Source of the DNA: Denitrobaculum tricleocarpae
Lineage (GTDB): Bacteria > Pseudomonadota > Alphaproteobacteria > Kiloniellales > Kiloniellaceae
Length of the DNA stretch: 64,000 nucleotides
Assembly: GCF_007004665.1 (NCBI RefSeq)
Contig: NZ_ML660058.1
Coordinates: 1-64,000 of the forward strand
Direction of reading: 5' to 3'
The notes under the pieces were generated by a model, which ran no database searches, had not been told where the DNA came from, and saw nothing but the letters and a program-made list of their open reading frames with translations. Below, piece after piece: positions 42,646-49,822 of the stretch. The position numbers were made by a program, and so were the translations under genes. Each line of letters starts with the position of its first letter. The first letter of the stretch is position 1.

Positions 42646-43052
42646 GGGGTTTTCTCGATTTTATGAGAGCACAGAAAAAGGTTCACTCAGCGTTCAGCTC
42701 AAGTGTTCCGACTGTTAAGGTTCCTGTTACGACTCGCCAGGAAAGGGCGTTATGCCCGGGACTCTCGCATAAAATCTCCATGTCGAGGCAAAATGCCTCC
42801 GTATCCTGTGGAGATACGCATCTCTGTCCCAAGGGTCAACTCATAATGAAGGTTTCGAAAGCTGACTCTGGATTCATGGAATGCCATTGCAGCTTTGGGC
42901 CAACAGCGGTCATGCGACGCGCCGAGGGTCGGGGCCGTCCCATAACCGCGCATGCCTCACCCGGCGGGTGTGTGGCCTGGCGATAACCCCTTCGCGTGAC
43001 AGCCTCGGGCGATGAAGCTAGCCTGCAGCTTCTTCAGCCGGGAGCATGACGC
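42646..43052. other. Intergenic region with repeat copy B
   Basis: About 400 bp with no supported gene. It carries repeat copy B at 42741-42780, and downstream sequence (about 42860-42930) that looks like the degenerate GC-rich intergenic debris often seen in alphaproteobacteria. No promoter is evident beyond that for yjhX near 42650-42700. Confidence 0.45.
42741..42780. repeat. Dispersed 40-bp direct repeat, copy B
   Basis: Second copy of the repeat at 41051-41090 (31 of 40 identical). The two copies bracket the secreted protein gene and the yjhX-yjhQ pair. Confidence 0.7.
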
Positions 43053-43424
43053 GTGACGAACCCAGTCTATCATTTCGAGATACCGGTCACGGACATGGAG
43101 CGCGCCGTCGCCTTCTATCAGCGTGTTTTCGGCTTCCAGCTCGACCGCCAGACCGTCGATGGATACGAGATGGCTTTCTTTCCCAGGACGGAGGATCGTC
43201 CGGGGGCGAGCGGGGCGCTGGCGAAGGGCCACGTCTACACGCCGTCCCATAGCGGCTGCATTCTCTATTTCGACGTGGAGGATATCGACGCGGTGTTGCG
43301 GCTGTCCGAAGCCGAGGGGGCGAAGGTGCTCTACCCGAAGAAGGACATCGGAGCGGGGGGCTTCGTCGCGGAGATCGAGGACAGCGAAGGCAACCGGATC
43401 GCGCTGAACCAGGTGCCCGCCTGA
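43053..43424 (+). CDS. VOC/glyoxalase family protein
   Basis: 123 residues, one VOC unit pair: HFEIPVTDMERAVAFYQRVFGF at the start with metal-ligand positions, and GGFVAEIEDSEGNRIALNQ at the end. These proteins bind metals or small ligands in a dimer; specificity cannot be read. GTG start with GGGAG 7 bases upstream. Confidence 0.88.
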   Translation: MTNPVYHFEIPVTDMERAVAFYQRVFGFQLDRQTVDGYEMAFFPRTEDRPGASGALAKGHVYTPSHSGCILYFDVEDIDAVLRLSEAEGAKVLYPKKDIGAGGFVAEIEDSEGNRIALNQVPA

Positions 43425-43545
43425 TCGGGTTTTAACCGGCAGATGATCGTCAGAGAAAATGGACTCTGCGCTCTTTATCTCTGTCCCGATGAGACCGGAC
43501 GATTTACAGGGGACGCAAGCCTTGAAGACGCGGGAGGCAGAGACT

Positions 43546-44016
43546 TCATTTGCCCGGCCCGGCCACGTCGAATGACTTGCAGATTCTTCCCTCCGGCGTC
43601 CGGTAGGTTCGAAGGCCCATGGCCTCGTAGTAAGCCAGCCCTTCGGCGTTCGTGGCCGCGATCGTCGCATCGATCTTGGCCAGCCCTGCTTTCTCCGCTG
43701 CGGCGGAACTGACGGCGAAGAGCGCCCGGCCCACGCCGCGCCGGGCCGCCGAGGGCCTGATATGGGTTCCGATGATGCCCCATCCCGGTTCGACCCCCCA
43801 TTCATTACCGGTGTCGGCGCGCTTGAGCGACTGGAAACCCAGAACAACGCCGTCTTCCTCAGCGACAGTACAGCGGATCTTTGCCGGATCCTCGATGTAG
43901 TAGCGCTGCACGAATGCCTCGTCATCCGGACTGCTTCGTTTTCCCGCGGCCGTCAGTTCCTTGAGAAAGGCGCTCATCTGCTTCACGTCTTCAAGAGTGG
44001 CGTCCCTGGTCTTCAT
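43546..44016 (-). CDS. GNAT family N-acetyltransferase
   Basis: 156 residues. GNAT core with the acyl-CoA loop RPSAARRGVGRALF and a typical C-terminal LAYYEAMGLR. EPGWGIIGTHI precedes it. The ATG at 44016 (MKTRDATLEDV) is the family start; the open frame continues upstream without support. Substrate unknown. It converges with the VOC gene. Confidence 0.88.
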   Translation of the reverse strand: MKTRDATLEDVKQMSAFLKELTAAGKRSSPDDEAFVQRYYIEDPAKIRCTVAEEDGVVLGFQSLKRADTGNEWGVEPGWGIIGTHIRPSAARRGVGRALFAVSSAAAEKAGLAKIDATIAATNAEGLAYYEAMGLRTYRTPEGRICKSFDVAGPGK

Positions 44017-44281
44017 ATCTCGTGCTGTCTCCTGTCTGCGGATGAGGTGGCAAGCGCCACCCCAAGGGCGAGTATGCAACTCACGCCGCCCATAAGAAAG
44101 CCGTCCTTCGCTGCGTCAGGAATTGAAGTCGGCGGCAAACGGCGGCACCCGGTGGCAAGGTGCCGGGCTGTCAAAGGATGAGGATCAAGTCACCGAGCTG
44201 GCGCGCGGTAGCCAGTCGCGGATGCGGGCTCCTGCCTTTTTCAGAACTCAGTTCGAGCCGTACAGCTATAGCCCGGGTCTT

Positions 44282-44908
44282 TTATGATCTGAAACGTTCG
44301 AAGATATCAATTGCCTTTGATCTAAGCTGCTCTAATTCGTCAGGTTCGATGCGTTTGTAGGGGCGATAATTAACGGTTCGATACTCAGTATTTGCCGTGT
44401 AAATGATAACCTCGTCACGGTGCGCTTCGATATGAAATCCCTCCTGACTTTCGAGGGAAGTAACGAGCTTGCCGTCAAACAATTCCAGCGCGGCTTTTTC
44501 ATCGTTGCTCGTGAGATAATACCTTTCTGAAAATTTGGTATGTTTCTCTACTTTTAGTCCGGAGTTACCTGTCATCGCACCAAGGAAAAGTTGCTTGGCT
44601 GCGAGCATCTCACGCAAAGAGAATTGGGGCCAGTTCATCCCCGGCGACCTGAAATAGAAAACACCATCCATCGTCCCGGAATTCCCCCACCTTTGCCAGC
44701 ATTCAAAAAATACCATCTCTCCGGCAAACCTGTTGTCGCGTAAGACGTTGATTATGTTTGCGTGGTAACGGTGCTTTCCACTTCGTGTCGCAAAGCGGCT
44801 GAATTCTTTGAGCCGCTTGCGGAGCGCTCTGTCAGATTTTTTGGAGAAGGACAGGCCGAGTTCTTCGGCAACCCGCATGAACTGGGTCCTGCGTTTTTTT
44901 TCCTTCAC
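44282..44908 (-). CDS. Hypothetical protein, probable lost membrane anchor (frameshift)
   Basis: 208 residues from a GTG at 44908; not recognised. It is basic at the N-terminus and mixed alpha/beta after that. The same frame stays open upstream to 44966 and encodes a membrane helix (ILIFLLGIVIVSHNVV) but has no start codon. In another frame an ATG at 44981 gives MPIALTTFF, which joins this helix if a run of seven As (44955-44961, seven Ts on the coding strand) were six. The gene is probably 44282-44981 with a frameshift at the homopolymer. No operon partners. Confidence 0.6.
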   Translation of the reverse strand: MKEKKRRTQFMRVAEELGLSFSKKSDRALRKRLKEFSRFATRSGKHRYHANIINVLRDNRFAGEMVFFECWQRWGNSGTMDGVFYFRSPGMNWPQFSLREMLAAKQLFLGAMTGNSGLKVEKHTKFSERYYLTSNDEKAALELFDGKLVTSLESQEGFHIEAHRDEVIIYTANTEYRTVNYRPYKRIEPDELEQLRSKAIDIFERFRS

Positions 44909-44981
44909 GACGTTATGCGATACGATAACTATCCCGAGCAGAAAAATTAGTATGAAAAAAAGTTGTTAGAGCTATCGGCAT

Positions 44982-45305
44982 ATCTATTTGCAATCTCTCT
45001 AATTTCACTGGGGTGTTTTAATAACTCGCCCAAAATACAGTGTTCATGAAATGTCAATTCTTGCTTAAGTCGGGGACTAAAACCCTGGCAGATGAGTCAG
45101 GCGGATTTTCCGCTCCTGATCCGGCAGTCTTGCCGGTACGAAGGCGCGAAAGTGGCGAGACGCCCAAGACGCGGCATTCCTGGCGCGGCTGCTGAAACTG
45201 TTGTGGGGTAGGTGAGGGGGTACGGAGAGCGAAGGGCTGCAAATCAGGAGACATCGACGCACAAATCCGGACCTGATCCCGGTTACGTGACGATCGGACC
45301 TGAAT
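44982..45305. other. Intergenic region with a short coding-like remnant
   Basis: 324 bp without a supported gene. A plus-strand frame ending about 45215 reads AAFLARLLKLLWGR, similar to AAFLARLLGLLYSM in the 46187-46552 frame, suggesting two decayed copies of one sequence. Confidence 0.35.
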
Positions 45306-46139
45306 TCACAGACGCGAGACGACGGCGATCTCTCCCGCTTCAGTGGTCCAAGGGGCTCCGGTCACGACATCGAGGATGTCTTCCACGGCCAGCCCGGCAT
45401 CCTGGACTTCGCGCGCGACCGTCTCGGGATCGAAGTACTGCATCCAATTAAAAATCTCGAAGCGGCGTTCCGGCGCAACGATCAGATAACGGTCCAGCGC
45501 GATCTTATCTCGATCGTAGAGAAAGGTGGTCTGGAAACAGAAGTGGTCATCCGGCGACCAAAAGTCTCCCATGGGGCGGCGGCCGTAGGTCATGATCTCG
45601 CGCCGGCTCTCGAACTGCCGCGTCGTCGACACATCGAACACGAATGTCCCGCCGGGCTTCAGCATGTCTTTGACCCGCTCCAGAAGTCTGCGCCGTTTCT
45701 CGGGGGAGAGTGTGCAGAAATCGCACCATATCAGGCTGACGACGTCCTGTGCGTCTGGCAGGTCGTCGATCAGATAGTCTGCGTTTCGGTAGTCGATGTC
45801 CAGATCGTCGGCGGCGGCTTCGGACCTTGCGTAGTCGAGCGAAACGGCGGAGAAGTCGACGCCAATCACGCTGGCGCCTCTTGCCGCCATGCGCCGGGCA
45901 TAGAGTCCCGGCCCACAGCCCAGATCGCAGACCTTCCTGCCCTGCAGGCCGATCTTTCGGTCAAACCATTCCACGATACTGTCGATGGTCCGGCTCTTGC
46001 GCGAGGCCAGGTCAGTGCTGTCGTCCAGATGCACTTTCAGCATTTGCTGTGCGATCCAGGGATCGGTCCAGAGCACATCGGTCGTATAACGGGAAAAGGG
46101 CTCGGGTTTCCGATTGAAATCGTCCAGATCTGAGTACAC
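45306..46139 (-). CDS. Class I SAM-dependent methyltransferase
   Basis: 277 residues. The SAM-binding motif VCDLGCGPGLYARRMAARG starts near residue 70, with the acidic residue of motif II in VIGVDFSA and a post-motif LPDAQDVVSLIWCDF. The C-terminal half resembles Methyltransf_25/SmtA-like enzymes acting on small molecules. GTG start at 46139 with AGGGGG 9 bases upstream. Substrate unknown. Confidence 0.88.
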   Translation of the reverse strand: MYSDLDDFNRKPEPFSRYTTDVLWTDPWIAQQMLKVHLDDSTDLASRKSRTIDSIVEWFDRKIGLQGRKVCDLGCGPGLYARRMAARGASVIGVDFSAVSLDYARSEAAADDLDIDYRNADYLIDDLPDAQDVVSLIWCDFCTLSPEKRRRLLERVKDMLKPGGTFVFDVSTTRQFESRREIMTYGRRPMGDFWSPDDHFCFQTTFLYDRDKIALDRYLIVAPERRFEIFNWMQYFDPETVAREVQDAGLAVEDILDVVTGAPWTTEAGEIAVVSRL

Positions 46140-46186
46140 GGCGGATCGCCCCCTTCCAATGCCTGCCGCTCAATGCTTACCGCCCA

Positions 46187-46552
46187 ATGCTAAAGGCGGG
46201 GCGAGGCAGCTTTTTCGAGTCTCACTCTAAAGACGGGGTGTCAAGTGCATGCCTGCAAAAGGCCGGCTCCGTCGAGACGCTCTCTGTGCCGGAATGCGGC
46301 CGCGCGGCCCCGGCCCTGACGGTCCTGGGCGGGCTGTCCGAAGCCCTGGCCGTCCCTCTGCGCCTCTACGACAACGAGCGTCCGGCCATCACCGCGACCT
46401 TCAAACGCCGCCAGCGTTTTTCGGGGCAAATGAGCCACGCCGAATACGCGGCGTTTTTGGCGCGGCTGTTGGGGTTGCTCTATTCGATGGTGGCTATAGA
46501 GCCGCGCACCCGACACTCGGATACGCGGCTCCGCAACCTATTCGCTTCTTAG
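46187..46552 (+). pseudogene. Coding-like remnant, unknown family
   Basis: A 121-codon open frame with strongly GC-rich third positions between about 46270 and 46490 (ETLSVPECGRAAPALTVL through AAFLARLLGLLY), the look of real coding DNA. It has no ribosome-binding site or recognisable family, and its end overlaps the neighbouring convergent gene. A similar AAFLARLL piece occurs near 45170-45215. I read both as fragments of a lost gene. Confidence 0.4.
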
Positions 46553-47152
46553 TATCTCTGAGTAGACACCTTTTAGCTGGAGCGAGATGGTAACTGGCGC
46601 CTTGTCACGGTTACGCCAGAACCAGCCATGTTCGCCCGGAAAAGGCGCAAGCATCTCGCCAGTGCCTTCCGTGGCACCGCGACCCTTTTCGTAAGTGTGA
46701 GACTGGCCGCCACCGTGGGCGTGGAGGTCGAAATTGATGCGACCACCTTCCGCAACCCAGGCGTATTGGGCTTGGTCTCCCGCCGCCATCTTCAGTTTGA
46801 TCTCGGTGAAGGCGCCCGGCTCAAGTGTGAAGACTATTGAGTCGCGCCAAGTTTCCTGAGCTTGAGCGGTGCCAACAACGAAACCGAAGATGCCGTCCAG
46901 CAAGTTCGACGACTGCTCGTTCCCATGAAGCTGCCGATCCTGTTCGGCCTCTTCTTCAAGCTCCTGCTTGATCTCACCCATCTCGGTCAGACCAAGCACG
47001 CGGCCCGCGCCTGTGGGGTCGATGCCGTATTCCGCAGGCAGAACCACAGCGACAAGGATGACCGCAGCTCCGATGGCTGCAGCGACGGTGGAACGCAGAA
47101 GCTGGGCCGAACTGGGCAGCTCTTCGAGGCTCGGTTTTTCTGAATTGAACAT
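46538..47152 (-). CDS. Transmembrane anchor protein of the metal operon
   Basis: 204 residues. One membrane helix at about 22-42, an acidic coiled stretch (EIKQELEEEAEQDRQL) and a periplasmic beta-rich domain with GGRINFDLHAHGGGQSHTYEKG and PFPGEHGWFWRNRD. This protein is found next to HupE/UreJ genes in marine alphaproteobacteria as transmembrane anchor protein. The His residues of HAHGGGQSH may touch metal. It is last in the run dmeR-dmeF-(His-rich)-hupE-anchor; 12 bp separate it from hupE. Confidence 0.75.
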   Translation of the reverse strand: MFNSEKPSLEELPSSAQLLRSTVAAAIGAAVILVAVVLPAEYGIDPTGAGRVLGLTEMGEIKQELEEEAEQDRQLHGNEQSSNLLDGIFGFVVGTAQAQETWRDSIVFTLEPGAFTEIKLKMAAGDQAQYAWVAEGGRINFDLHAHGGGQSHTYEKGRGATEGTGEMLAPFPGEHGWFWRNRDKAPVTISLQLKGVYSEILRSE

Positions 47153-47164
47153 GGTTCGATTTCC

Positions 47165-47881
47165 TTATGCCGCTACGACGTAGCCGGTAATCTGTAGTCC
47201 CATCAGGATAAAGCCGAGGGACATCATGATGACATTGACGCTGTAGGCTTGGCGGAAAAACCTTTCCGATTTTCGCCAGTAGCCCATTACGATGAGAATG
47301 ACGGCAAGCGCCAGCAATTGGCCAATCTCGACACCGACATTAAAGGACAGAAGGTTGGCCAGAAGTCCGTCTTTTGCGATCTCGTATTCAAGGATCTTAG
47401 TCGCAAGGCCCGTGCCGTGAATCAGGCCGAAGGTCAGCGTTGCCGCCTTGGTATCAGGTTGATAGCCAAACCAGCGCTGAAAGGCGCCTAAGTTGTCGAG
47501 AGCCTTGTACACGACAGAGAAGCCGATGATCGCATCGACGATGTAGGAACTAATCCCCCAGCCGAACCAGACACCGGCGAGCATCGTGATCGAGTGTCCG
47601 ACTGCAAAGAGGCTGACATAGATCGCGACGTCCTTCATCTTGTAGAGGAAAAAGACGACACCCAGCAGGAACAGGATGTGATCGTAACCCGTCACCATAT
47701 GCTTGGCGCCGAGGTACATGAAGGGGATGATGTGCACGCCCCAGATTTCCTGGATGTAGCCGGCATCGCCGGGCGTGACGTCATGCGCCATGGCTGAGCT
47801 CGCAGTCAGCAACAGCATGGATAAAACGAGAAGCTGGAGACGCGATAAGTCGCGCCTGGCAACCCCAGTGAGAGCTTTCAT
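47165..47881 (-). CDS. HupE/UreJ-family nickel/cobalt permease
   Basis: 238 residues. Signal peptide ending AMA, then about seven membrane helices. The metal motif HMVTGYDHILFLLGV (residues about 61-75) and VGHSITMLAG are characteristic of HupE/UreJ_2 proteins, which move Ni or Co across the inner membrane. Located in one operon with dmeF, an efflux pump for the same metals, so this system may sense, import and export nickel/cobalt. Direction of transport is by family. Confidence 0.88.
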   Translation of the reverse strand: MKALTGVARRDLSRLQLLVLSMLLLTASSAMAHDVTPGDAGYIQEIWGVHIIPFMYLGAKHMVTGYDHILFLLGVVFFLYKMKDVAIYVSLFAVGHSITMLAGVWFGWGISSYIVDAIIGFSVVYKALDNLGAFQRWFGYQPDTKAATLTFGLIHGTGLATKILEYEIAKDGLLANLLSFNVGVEIGQLLALAVILIVMGYWRKSERFFRQAYSVNVIMMSLGFILMGLQITGYVVAA

Positions 47882-47939
47882 GGGTAACTCCGCAAATTTG
47901 TAGATTGATCGAATATGCGCAAGCGGCGCATCGGTTCGA

Positions 47940-48293
47940 TCAGGCGCGCGGAGGTCGTTCTATGAGAAACTGTCGGGAGGGGCTGAGTGTCGATATCAAG
48001 CCTTGCCAGTCCTCTCTGAAGTCGACTTTCAGAACAGAACTTGTGCCGGTCAAAAGCAATACCTGATTGTGGTCGTGATCGACAACATCATGGCTGTGAC
48101 CGTGCAAGGCCCAGTATAAGTCTTCCTCAAACCCGTGCGAATGGCCGTGCTCTTCGACCATTGTCATGTGATCTTGGATCGTCTCAAAAACCGAAGGCGC
48201 ATGCGTAAAGGATGGCATTACAGACCACACGATCAGTGAGAGGCATAGAAAGGCGATGCCTGTCTTCCGAATGTGTTCGTATGCCTGTCTCAT
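47940..48293 (-). CDS. His-rich small membrane/periplasmic protein
   Basis: 117 residues. An N-terminal hydrophobic segment (IAFLCLSLIVWSVMPSF) and two His clusters: EEHGHSHGFEED and LHGHSHDVVDHDHNQ. This matches DUF2946-like metal-handling proteins. It probably binds Ni/Co/Zn at the membrane face and passes it to HupE or DmeF. The gene lies between dmeF (30 bp) and hupE (58 bp), all on the minus strand. Confidence 0.7.
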   Translation of the reverse strand: MRQAYEHIRKTGIAFLCLSLIVWSVMPSFTHAPSVFETIQDHMTMVEEHGHSHGFEEDLYWALHGHSHDVVDHDHNQVLLLTGTSSVLKVDFREDWQGLISTLSPSRQFLIERPPRA

Positions 48294-48323
48294 CGGCCCT
48301 GCGTACTGTTTGGTCGCGACAGA

Positions 48324-49289
48324 CTAGGCTGCCGCGTCGACTTTGTGAACCTCTATCGTGGTATGAGCCAGATGATCAATCCCTTCAAGCTGCGCCTTGT
48401 AGTGGCTTGGGCTGTCGGGTGCCGTCGAGGCGATTGAGACGATGACTGAGTAATGACCCGGACCGACCTGCCAAATATGAAGGTCGGTGATGGTGTCGCC
48501 GTTGTCCTCAATGGTTTCGCGGACTTTGCTCTCCAGGTTCATGTCTTGCGGAACGCGATCCAGCAAAACGCTTCCGGTGTCCCGGATCAGCCCGAACGAC
48601 CAGCGCGATATGACGATTGCGCCGACCACACCCATGATGGGGTCGGCCCAGTACCATCCGTACGCACGCCCCAGCAACAAGGCCACAATCGCGAGGACCG
48701 ATGTTAAAGCGTCTGCCAGAACGTGCAGATATGCAGCGCGCAGATTGTTGTCCTGTCCGTGGCCATGGGGATGATCAGGTCCATGATGATGGTGCCCATG
48801 ATGCTGCTGAGCATGACCGTGGTGGTGATGGTGGTCGTCCCGAAGCAGCCACGCACTGAGCAGGTTCACGGCCAGTCCGATGACGGCCACCATGATGGCC
48901 TGTTCAAAGCTGATCGGAACTGGCTCAACCAAACGCAGCAAGCTTTCCCAGCCGATAAGTAAAGCGACCAGAACCAATACCACGGCGCTCGCAAAACCCG
49001 CCAAGTCGCCGACCTTGCCCGTGCCGAAGCTGAAATTTGGATTTGCCAGGTTCCGTCTTGCATAGCGATAGGCCAAAACCGCTATCAACATAGCGCCGGC
49101 ATGGGTCGACATGTGCCAGCCATCCGCGATGAGAGCCATCGAGCCGAACCAATGACCCGCGACGATCTCGACAACCATCATTGTGGCCGTCAGGGCGATG
49201 ACCAACCAGACCTTGCGCTCGTTGCGGTCTTGGTTTGCGCCAAGAAAGTCATGATCGTGCGTAATTTCGGATAAATCCCGCTTCTTCAA
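48324..49289 (-). CDS. dmeF: CDF cation efflux protein DmeF
   Basis: 321 residues, six membrane helices. The CDF metal site is ADGWHMSTHA in helix 2 and HVLADALTSV in helix 5. A long His-rich loop (DDHHHHHGHAQQHHGHHHH from about 151) lies before helix 4/5, the mark of DmeF. The C-terminal domain ends with HIWQVGPGHYS. It exports Co(II) and Ni(II). Follows dmeR by 29 bp. Confidence 0.92.
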   Translation of the reverse strand: MKKRDLSEITHDHDFLGANQDRNERKVWLVIALTATMMVVEIVAGHWFGSMALIADGWHMSTHAGAMLIAVLAYRYARRNLANPNFSFGTGKVGDLAGFASAVVLVLVALLIGWESLLRLVEPVPISFEQAIMVAVIGLAVNLLSAWLLRDDHHHHHGHAQQHHGHHHHGPDHPHGHGQDNNLRAAYLHVLADALTSVLAIVALLLGRAYGWYWADPIMGVVGAIVISRWSFGLIRDTGSVLLDRVPQDMNLESKVRETIEDNGDTITDLHIWQVGPGHYSVIVSIASTAPDSPSHYKAQLEGIDHLAHTTIEVHKVDAAA

Positions 49290-49318
49290 AGCAATCCCCT
49301 TCAGCTCAACTGAGCTGC

Positions 49319-49591
49319 TTATTTCATGTATGATTTCAGGATCTGGATCATTTCTTCCGCGCCACTCTTGCGGTCGGCTTCAGTTGGGCCTGCGACGACA
49401 TGCTCACGCATATGAACCTCCATCACTTCGCGCGTGAGACCCGTCATAGCGCCACGAATCGAAGCAAGCTGGCGCATGACCTCGCCACAATCCGCTTCGG
49501 ACTCTAAGGCGCGTTCCACACCCTCCATCTGACCCTTGATCCGCCGGAGTCGGGAGATCAGCTTCGTATTATCCAGGCTCAGATGGGACAC
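49319..49591 (-). CDS. dmeR: Metal-sensing repressor DmeR (RcnR/CsoR family)
   Basis: 90 residues, all alpha-helical. Cys and His ligands of the RcnR type are visible: ADCGEVMRQLASIRGAM and EVMEVHMREHVV. It would bind Ni/Co and release the operator. It is first in the metal operon; the probable operator, with a G-tract between two AT arms, is at 49611-49636. Confidence 0.92.
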   Translation of the reverse strand: MSHLSLDNTKLISRLRRIKGQMEGVERALESEADCGEVMRQLASIRGAMTGLTREVMEVHMREHVVAGPTEADRKSGAEEMIQILKSYMK

Positions 49592-49610
49592 GCTCCACTC
49601 CCGATGCTCA

Positions 49611-49636
49611 ATATAGTATAGGGGACTATACTATAT
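49611..49636. promoter_or_regulatory. DmeR operator upstream of the metal operon
   Basis: ATATAGTATAG (49611-49621) and CTATACTATAT (49626-49636) form a perfect 11-bp inverted repeat around a GGGA centre, giving a GGGG run flanked by A/T. This is the layout of RcnR/DmeR binding sites. It lies 20 bp upstream of the dmeR start and contains AT-rich -10 candidates. Confidence 0.8.
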
Positions 49637-49822
49637 ATGCTCAGTACGACAAGCCATGCTACCGATGTCAACGACGGTCAATAACGGCGCGCCAGGACAA
49701 TCGGCATCAAAGCGCCGGTTCAAAATTTCACCTGTTTTGAGAGGCTTTGCGCTGCTGCGCGTATCGTAAAGCTGACGAACGCAGTATCGTCGCAAACCCG
49801 CGGAGCGGGCTCAAATCCGGAC

